From positions 1 through 5,127 of the forward strand of contig JALUFY010000100.1 of assembly GCA_027051995.1 (NCBI GenBank): 5,127 bases of DNA, written 5' to 3'. Source of the DNA: Hyphomicrobiales bacterium (GTDB taxonomy: Bacteria; Pseudomonadota; Alphaproteobacteria; Rhizobiales; Aestuariivirgaceae). Shown piece after piece: positions 1 through 3,586 of this stretch. Positions within the stretch are counted from its first letter, which is position 1; every line of letters starts with the position of its first letter. The notes under the pieces are model-generated. The model ran no database searches, had not been told where the DNA came from, and saw nothing but the letters and a program-made list of their open reading frames with translations. The position numbers and the translations under genes are program-made.

Positions 1-63
1 CATGTCACCCATGACCTGAGCGCCTTTCTGCAGGCGCTGACCAGCGAAGCAACAGATGCATGA
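1..63 (+). CDS. 3' end of an upstream gene (partial), possibly a HAD-family pyrimidine 5'-nucleotidase
   Basis: Frame 1 is open from the window edge to a TGA at 61-63 and encodes about 20 residues beginning [10 protein letters not shown] and ending SEATDA. The stop overlaps the ribosome site of dapD and only 10 bases separate the stop from the dapD ATG, so the two genes are very likely co-transcribed. In many Hyphomicrobiales a HAD-superfamily pyrimidine 5'-nucleotidase lies directly upstream of dapD, and a tail of the form H-V-T-x-D-L-x-x-F-L resembles what I recall of that family. This identity is inference from context and a short tail; the existence of a coding 3' end is better supported than its function. 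Confidence 0.55.
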   Translation, partial: HVTHDLSAFLQALTSEATDA

Positions 64-68
64 AGGAG
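63..68 (+). promoter_or_regulatory. Ribosome binding site of dapD
   Basis: AAGGAG, a near-perfect Shine-Dalgarno sequence, ends 5 bases before the ATG at 74 and shares its first base with the TGA stop of the upstream gene. It decides the dapD start: the in-frame ATG at 56 would place this site inside the coding sequence and adds six residues with no family support. Confidence 0.8.
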
Positions 69-73
69 CGAAC

Positions 74-922
74 ATGAGCCATGCGGATATCCGGGCCGTC
101 ATCGAGGCGGCCTTCGAGGACAGAGAGACCATCACCCCGGCCACCACGGGCGAGGTGCGCGAGGCCGTCGAGGAGGCGCTGAACCTGCTCGATTCCGGCA
201 AGGCGCGCGTCGCCGAGCGCGTGGCCCAGGGCGAATGGAAGGTCAACCAGTGGCTGAAAATGGCGGTGCTTCTGTCCTTCCGCCTCAATGACATGACCAT
301 GATCCCCGGCGGGCCGGGCGGCTCCAGCTGGTGGGACAAGGTGCCCTCGAAGTTCGAGGGCTGGGGCGAGGACGACTTCAAAAAGGCCGGTTTCCGCGCC
401 GTGCCCAACTGCACGGTGCGCCGTTCGGCCTATATCGCGCCGGGCGTGGTGCTCATGCCCTCCTTCGTCAATCTGGGCGCCTACGTGGACTCCGGGGCGA
501 TGATCGACACCTGGGCCACCGTCGGCTCGTGCGCGCAGATCGGCAGGAACGTGCATCTTTCCGGCGGCGCGGGCATCGGCGGGGTGCTGGAGCCGCTTCA
601 GGCCGGGCCGGTGATCATCGAGGACAACTGCTTCATCGGGGCGCGCGCCGAGGTGGCCGAGGGCGTCATCGTCGGCGAGGGCTCGGTGCTCTCCATGGGC
701 GTTTATCTGGGCCAGTCAACGCGCATCGTCGATCGCGCCACGGGCGAGATTCATTATGGCAAGGTGCCGCCCTATTCCGTCGTCGTGTCGGGCTCCATGC
801 CGGGCAGCAGGCCGATGCCGGACGGCTCGCCCGCGCCGAACCTCTATTGCGCCGTCATCGTCAAGCGGGTGGACGAGAAAACCCGCGCCAAGACCTCCAT
901 CAACGAGCTTTTGCGCGACTGA
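74..922 (+). CDS. dapD: 2,3,4,5-tetrahydropyridine-2,6-dicarboxylate N-succinyltransferase (DapD)
   Basis: DapD transfers the succinyl group of succinyl-CoA to tetrahydrodipicolinate in the succinylase branch of the diaminopimelate/lysine pathway, feeding lysine and peptidoglycan synthesis in the cytoplasm. The protein is 282 residues, normal for the family. Residues 1-105 form the helical N-terminal domain (with [16 protein letters not shown] at 56-71). Residues about 107-235 form the left-handed beta-helix of hexapeptide repeats ([50 protein letters not shown]). Asp145 (MIDTW) and Glu193 (RAEVAEG) have the same 48-residue spacing as the active-site Asp141/Glu189 pair I recall from mycobacterial DapD. 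The C-terminal VVVSGSMPG and [11 protein letters not shown] segments are also typical. The start at 74 is set by AAGGAG at 63-68. The gene is probably in an operon with the upstream partial gene and ends at the terminator at 969-1004. Nothing is damaged. Confidence 0.97.
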   Translation: MSHADIRAVIEAAFEDRETITPATTGEVREAVEEALNLLDSGKARVAERVAQGEWKVNQWLKMAVLLSFRLNDMTMIPGGPGGSSWWDKVPSKFEGWGEDDFKKAGFRAVPNCTVRRSAYIAPGVVLMPSFVNLGAYVDSGAMIDTWATVGSCAQIGRNVHLSGGAGIGGVLEPLQAGPVIIEDNCFIGARAEVAEGVIVGEGSVLSMGVYLGQSTRIVDRATGEIHYGKVPPYSVVVSGSMPGSRPMPDGSPAPNLYCAVIVKRVDEKTRAKTSINELLRD

Positions 923-968
923 GGCGGCCGGGGCAAGGCGCTTTTCCGCCGCTCGCGCCGTTTCACGA

Positions 969-1004
969 AAAGACCGCCCGGAGCATTCCGTCCGGGCGGT
1001 TTTT
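969..1004. terminator. Intrinsic terminator shared by dapD and gcrA (probably bidirectional)
   Basis: A perfect 10-bp stem (973-982 accgcccgga with 991-1000 tccgggcggt) encloses an 8-base loop (983-990). On the + strand it is followed at once by T residues (to 1004), 50 bases after the dapD stop. On the - strand the stem is followed by C then TTTT, 56 bases after the gcrA stop, so it can serve both convergent genes. The flanking AAA (969-971) can pair with the T run, lengthening the hairpin across a G-T pair at 972/1001. Confidence 0.88.
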
Positions 1005-1055
1005 CAGTTTCAGGGAGGTCTCTTTTTTTATCTGCTGTCCGCGCGCGGTCTCGGC

Positions 1056-1607
1056 TCAGCCATTGGCGCGGCGGCGCTGGCTGGAGCTGGGCTGATAGGC
1101 CATTTTCGCGTGATGGGCGCAATAAGGCGAACCGGAAGGGGCCTTGCCGCCGCAATAGGCGAAATCCGCATCCCCCGGATCGCCGATGGGCCAGCGGCAG
1201 GTGTGACGGTTGAGTTCCATGATATTGCTGATACTGCCCTTCGCCGGAGGCTCCACCAGACGCACGGCCGGCTCGGGTTTCGCTTCCGTAACCGGCGCGG
1301 GACTGGCGTCTTCCGCAGGCCTGGGGAGCGCGCCTCCCCTTGCAGGCGCGGTCACCGGGCCGCAATCCTTGGGCGGTGCTTTCTTGACCTTTCCGCCACC
1401 GGACCCACCGCCTGGCGATGGCGCGCGGCGCGCCGGGGAATGGCCTTTCAGGCGCAGCCGGTGCACCTTGCCGATGACGGCGTTGCGCGTCACGCCGCCC
1501 AGAATCTTGGCGATGGCGCTGGCGCTGAGCCCCTCGCTCCACAGCTTCGTCAGGGTGGCGACCCTCTCATCCGTCCAGGTTGGCTTCTTTTTCGTTTCCG
1601 CATCCAT
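1056..1607 (-). CDS. gcrA: GcrA cell cycle regulator
   Basis: GcrA is a sigma70-associated transcription factor that recognises promoters carrying methylated GANTC sites and controls division and chromosome-segregation genes; in Caulobacter it alternates with CtrA. Numbering from the ATG at 1607 gives 183 residues. The DNA-binding helix-turn-helix domain covers about 10-53 (TWTDERVATLTKLWSEGLSA, then IAKILGGVTRNAVIGKVHRL). A Gly/Pro/Ala/Lys-rich flexible linker spans about 56-118. The C-terminal domain, which in Caulobacter GcrA binds sigma70, covers about 131-175 (HTCRWPIGDP, FAYCGGKA, GSPYCAHHAKMAYQP, with Cys137, Cys152, Cys163 and His166). The start is chosen from AAAGG at 1616-1620, which lies 8 bases from the ATG at 1607 but only 2 from the alternative ATG at 1613 (two extra residues, MN). 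Relative to Caulobacter GcrA, which begins close to SWTDERV as I recall it, there is a short basic N-terminal extension (ETKKKP). The gene converges with dapD and diverges from the carbonic anhydrase gene. Confidence 0.96.
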   Translation of the reverse strand: MDAETKKKPTWTDERVATLTKLWSEGLSASAIAKILGGVTRNAVIGKVHRLRLKGHSPARRAPSPGGGSGGGKVKKAPPKDCGPVTAPARGGALPRPAEDASPAPVTEAKPEPAVRLVEPPAKGSISNIMELNRHTCRWPIGDPGDADFAYCGGKAPSGSPYCAHHAKMAYQPSSSQRRRANG

Positions 1608-1615
1608 GTTCATGA

Positions 1616-1620
1616 CCTTT
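1616..1620 (-). promoter_or_regulatory. Ribosome binding site of gcrA
   Basis: On the - strand AAAGG lies 8 bases before the ATG at 1607 and 2 bases before the ATG at 1613. The spacing favours 1607 as the true start. A GANTC site (1623-1627) sits directly upstream. Confidence 0.55.
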
Positions 1621-1726
1621 CAGAATCCTTGCCCCTTCGCCGGAGTGCGTTTCAAGCACGCCGGACGTTACTCGCCAGCCCGCCTTGGGGCCGGAAATAC
1701 GCAACATATCGTGGCCGATGGACAGG

Positions 1727-1756
1727 GATATACAATATGCTGGCGTTTCGGAACAA
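1727..1756 (-). promoter_or_regulatory. Candidate sigma70-type promoter of gcrA
   Basis: On the - strand TTGTTC (1756-1751) is followed after 18 bases by TATATC (1732-1727), the best -35/-10 pair I found facing gcrA. It would start transcription near 1720 and give a leader of about 110 bases. A GANTC site (1757-1761) touches its -35 element, and the DnaA-like and CtrA boxes lie 25-75 bases further upstream. The match is by eye, and alphaproteobacterial -10 elements are weakly conserved. Confidence 0.35.
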
Positions 1757-1781
1757 GAATCACCGGCGATGTTTTGCGCCG

Positions 1782-1790
1782 TTATCCCCA
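1782..1790 (+). promoter_or_regulatory. DnaA-box-like nonamer upstream of gcrA
   Basis: TTATCCCCA matches the DnaA box TTATCCACA at 8 of 9 positions. DnaA activates gcrA transcription in Caulobacter, and this site lies about 175 bases upstream of the gcrA start and 26 bases upstream of the candidate -35 element. A single box with one mismatch could be chance; the location makes it plausible. Confidence 0.45.
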
Positions 1791-1811
1791 GATTTCGCCT
1801 TCCCAGCCATC

Positions 1812-1828
1812 GTTAATGAAAGGTTAAC
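1812..1828. promoter_or_regulatory. CtrA-binding box (TTAA-N7-TTAAC), perfect match
   Basis: GTTAA (1812-1816) and TTAAC (1824-1828) form an inverted repeat with exactly seven bases between the TTAA cores, the consensus spacing of the CtrA box. These are the only two TTAA tetramers I found in the window, and they lie in the gcrA-facing divergent gap. In Caulobacter CtrA represses gcrA, so a repressor site for gcrA is the simplest reading. The box is symmetric and could also act on the carbonic anhydrase gene 133 bases away. Confidence 0.75.
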
Positions 1829-1947
1829 AGGGGTGGGCGAATCACGTCCATGCGGCGTTCTGACTCAGTGTGCAAAAAGAGAAGAATGACCCCGGGCTTG
1901 ACTTTCATGCCCCGGAGCACACCATGGGCGGAGGACAAAAACGGCAT

Positions 1948-1952
1948 GGAGG
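1948..1952 (+). promoter_or_regulatory. Ribosome binding site of the carbonic anhydrase gene
   Basis: GGAGG lies 8 bases before the ATG at 1961, an ideal spacing. A second GGAGG at 1930-1934 lies 11 bases before the in-frame ATG at 1946, so a start five residues earlier is possible. I prefer 1961 for the spacing and the fit to family length. Confidence 0.65.
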
Positions 1953-1960
1953 ATGAGGCC

Positions 1961-2638
1961 ATGGGCGGGAAAAGGGAGCTGACGCCCGAGCAGCTTTTAC
2001 AGAACAACAGGCAATGGGCGGCGGGCAAGCTGGCCGGGAACCCCGGCTATTTCGATCAGCTGGCGCATGTGCAAAAACCGGATTATCTGTGGATCGGCTG
2101 TTCGGACTCGCGCGTGCCGGCCAGCAAGATCATCGGATTGCGCCCTGGAGAGGTGTTCGTCCACCGCAACATCGCCAATGTCGTGCCGCATACGGATCTC
2201 AATGCCCTGTCCGTCATTCAATACGCGGTGGAGGTGCTGAAGGTCACGCACATCCTCGTGGTTGGCCATTATCACTGCGGCGGCGTCAGCGCGGCGCTCA
2301 AGGGCACGGATTATGGCGAGATCGACAACTGGCTGGTTCACATCAAGGATGTCTGGCGGGACAATTACGACACCATCATGGCCCTGCCGGAAGACAAGCG
2401 CGCGGACAGGCTGGTGGAGCTCAACGTGGCCGCCCAGGTGCATAATGTCGCGCGCACCTCCATGGTGCAGACGGCCTGGGCGGAGGGGCGCGAACTGACA
2501 ATCCATGGCTGGGTCTATGATCTGCATGACGGGCTGCTGCGCGACCTGGGCGTGGCCATCTCCGGTTGCGCCGATCTGCACGCGGCCTACCGCATCAGGG
2601 AATTGTGCGAAAAGGCGCGAAAGGCGGGCGGATCATGA
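1961..2638 (+). CDS. can: Beta-carbonic anhydrase (Can type)
   Basis: This zinc enzyme interconverts CO2 and bicarbonate in the cytoplasm, supplying bicarbonate to carboxylases. From the ATG at 1961 it has 225 residues; E. coli Can has 220. The zinc site is complete: Cys47-Ser-Asp49-Ser-Arg51 and His103-Tyr-His-Cys106-Gly-Gly. FVHRNIANVV (66-75), DLNALSVIQYAVEVL (79-93), INDWLVHIKD-like INW segment (121-130, here I-D-N-W) and IHGWVYDLHDGLLRDL (181-196) follow the Can pattern. Trp44, Arg69 and Tyr186 align by offset with the Trp39/Arg64/Tyr181 bicarbonate-binding triad of Haemophilus influenzae carbonic anhydrase, which marks the allosteric type II subgroup. The gene diverges from gcrA across the regulatory gap, and its TGA overlaps the ATG of the LysR gene, so the two form an operon. 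An earlier in-frame ATG at 1946 (230 residues) is possible; the one at 1850 is unlikely. Confidence 0.95.
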   Translation: MGGKRELTPEQLLQNNRQWAAGKLAGNPGYFDQLAHVQKPDYLWIGCSDSRVPASKIIGLRPGEVFVHRNIANVVPHTDLNALSVIQYAVEVLKVTHILVVGHYHCGGVSAALKGTDYGEIDNWLVHIKDVWRDNYDTIMALPEDKRADRLVELNVAAQVHNVARTSMVQTAWAEGRELTIHGWVYDLHDGLLRDLGVAISGCADLHAAYRIRELCEKARKAGGS

Positions 2639-3555
2639 GCCCCTTCACTGGCAGGCAGGCCAGCATCGACTGGGACAAGCTGCGCATCTTTCACGGCGTG
2701 GCGCGGGCCGGATCGCTGACCCGGGCAAGCGAGCGGATGGGGCTTTCGCAATCGGCCCTGTCGCGGCAGATCGCGGCGTTAGAGGAGGCCTTGCAGACGC
2801 CGCTTTTTCACCGCCACGCACGCGGGCTTTCGCTCACCGAGGCCGGGGAGATGCTCTACCGCACGGCGCACGAGATGGATCACCGGCTGACGGCGGCGCG
2901 CACCCGGCTGATGGACGCCAAGGACAAGCCCTACGGCCCCTTGCGGGTGACCGCCACGGTGGGGCTTGGCTCCATCTGGCTGACGCCGCGGCTGAAGGAG
3001 TTCATCGAGCTCTATCCGGATATCCAGGTCAGCCTTCTGCTGTTCAACGAGGAGCTGGATCTCTCGCGCGGCGAGGCCGACGTGGCCATCCGCCTGCGCC
3101 AGCCGGTGCAGCCCGATCTCATCCAGCGCAAGCTGTTCACCGTGCACAATCACATCTACGCCGCGCCCTCCTACATCAAGGCGCGCGGCTTTCCGCGCAC
3201 CGTGGAGGAGCTGGACAGGCACAGCATTCTCTCCTTCGGCCCCGCGCCGGGGTATCTGGCGAGCGTCAACTGGCTGACCACGGTGGGCCGGCCGGCGGGC
3301 AATCCGCGCCAGCCTGTGCTGACGGTCAACAATGTCTATGGACTGCGCCGCGCCGTGGAAAGCGGCATCGGCATCGCTTCCCTGCCCGATTATGTCGTCG
3401 GCCCCTCAAGCCCGCTGGTGCAGGTGGACATCGCGGGCTCCGATCTGCCCTATTTCGACACCTATTTCGTCTATCCGGCGGAGCTGAAAGCCTCCAAGCG
3501 GGTGCGCGTCTTCCGCGATTTTCTCATCCCCGAGGCCAGGGCTTGGAAATTCTGA
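2635..3555 (+). CDS. LysR-type transcriptional regulator, LsrB/VtlR-like
   Basis: The 306-residue protein has normal LysR architecture. The N-terminal winged helix-turn-helix (about 12-70) reads DWDKLRIFHGVARAGSLTRA, then LSQSALSRQIAALEEAL, then PLFHRHARGLSLTEAGEMLY. A linker helix covers about 72-98 and the periplasmic-binding-like effector domain about 100-300 (RVTATVGLGSIWLTPRLKEF, ADVAIRLRQPVQPDLIQRKL, GIGIASLPDYVVG, and the tail FRDFLIPEARAWKF). From memory, these segments resemble LsrB of Sinorhizobium/Agrobacterium and VtlR of Brucella, regulators of symbiosis or virulence, stress response and small RNAs; orthology is inferred. The ATG overlaps the carbonic anhydrase stop (ATGA at 2635-2638), so translation is probably coupled; the only ribosome-site candidate is a weak AAGGCG. 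An in-frame ATG at 2566 lies inside the carbonic anhydrase gene and is unlikely. The protein contains no cysteine. It converges with the histidine kinase gene. Confidence 0.92.
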   Translation: MSPFTGRQASIDWDKLRIFHGVARAGSLTRASERMGLSQSALSRQIAALEEALQTPLFHRHARGLSLTEAGEMLYRTAHEMDHRLTAARTRLMDAKDKPYGPLRVTATVGLGSIWLTPRLKEFIELYPDIQVSLLLFNEELDLSRGEADVAIRLRQPVQPDLIQRKLFTVHNHIYAAPSYIKARGFPRTVEELDRHSILSFGPAPGYLASVNWLTTVGRPAGNPRQPVLTVNNVYGLRRAVESGIGIASLPDYVVGPSSPLVQVDIAGSDLPYFDTYFVYPAELKASKRVRVFRDFLIPEARAWKF

Positions 3556-3586
3556 CGGCTCCCGCGCCAGGCGGCCGCCCGCACTC

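Larger units (their letters stand above)
1757..1866. promoter_or_regulatory. Cluster of GANTC (CcrM methylation) sites
   Basis: GAATC occurs at 1757-1761 and 1839-1843 and GACTC at 1862-1866; a fourth site, GAATC at 1623-1627, lies just before the gcrA ribosome site. GANTC is the recognition site of the cell-cycle methyltransferase CcrM, and GcrA acts at methylated GANTC promoters. Four sites in about 245 bases compares with roughly one per 256 expected by chance; the few others I noticed in the window (191, 488, 748, 2105, 4140) are scattered inside genes. The cluster suggests methylation-dependent control of gcrA, the carbonic anhydrase gene, or both. Confidence 0.55.
1608..1960. other. Divergent intergenic region gcrA / carbonic anhydrase
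   Basis: About 350 bases without a convincing gene, visibly more AT-rich than its surroundings. In + order it holds the gcrA leader, a candidate gcrA promoter (1727-1756), a DnaA-box-like nonamer (1782-1790), a CtrA-type box (1812-1828), four GANTC sites (1623-1627, 1757-1761, 1839-1843, 1862-1866) and the carbonic anhydrase leader. The carbonic anhydrase frame stays open upstream to an ATG at 1850, but that stretch shows no family resemblance and runs across one of the GANTC sites, so I treat it as non-coding. I could not find a convincing -35/-10 pair for the carbonic anhydrase gene. Confidence 0.8.

Noticed and set aside
5..556. Long open frames on the opposite strand of dapD and in other frames of gcrA, the LysR gene and the kinase
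   Set aside because: They overlap well-supported genes, have no family resemblance and show composition typical of shadow frames in GC-rich DNA.
1020..1034. Run of seven T (1023-1029) as a separate terminator
   Set aside because: No usable hairpin directly precedes it; the clear terminator hairpin with its own T run lies about 20 bases upstream.
1890..1918. Hairpin in the carbonic anhydrase leader (ccggg at 1892-1896 with cccgg at 1911-1915)
   Set aside because: Only five perfect base pairs with a 14-base loop and an extra bulge; easily chance in GC-rich DNA.
1898..1926. TTGACT (1898-1903) as the -35 element of the carbonic anhydrase promoter
   Set aside because: No -10-like hexamer occurs 16-18 bases downstream (the sequence there is around accatg), so I do not call a promoter.
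1850..1960. Upstream in-frame extension of the carbonic anhydrase from the ATG at 1850 (37 extra residues)
   Set aside because: The extra residues (MRRSDSVCKKRR...) do not resemble the family, run across a GANTC site, and have no ribosome site; GGAGG at 1948-1952 supports 1961.
3556..3586. Terminator between the convergent LysR and kinase genes
   Set aside because: The 31-base gap contains the palindrome ggcggccgcc (3570-3579), but it has no loop and no T run, so it is not a convincing intrinsic terminator.
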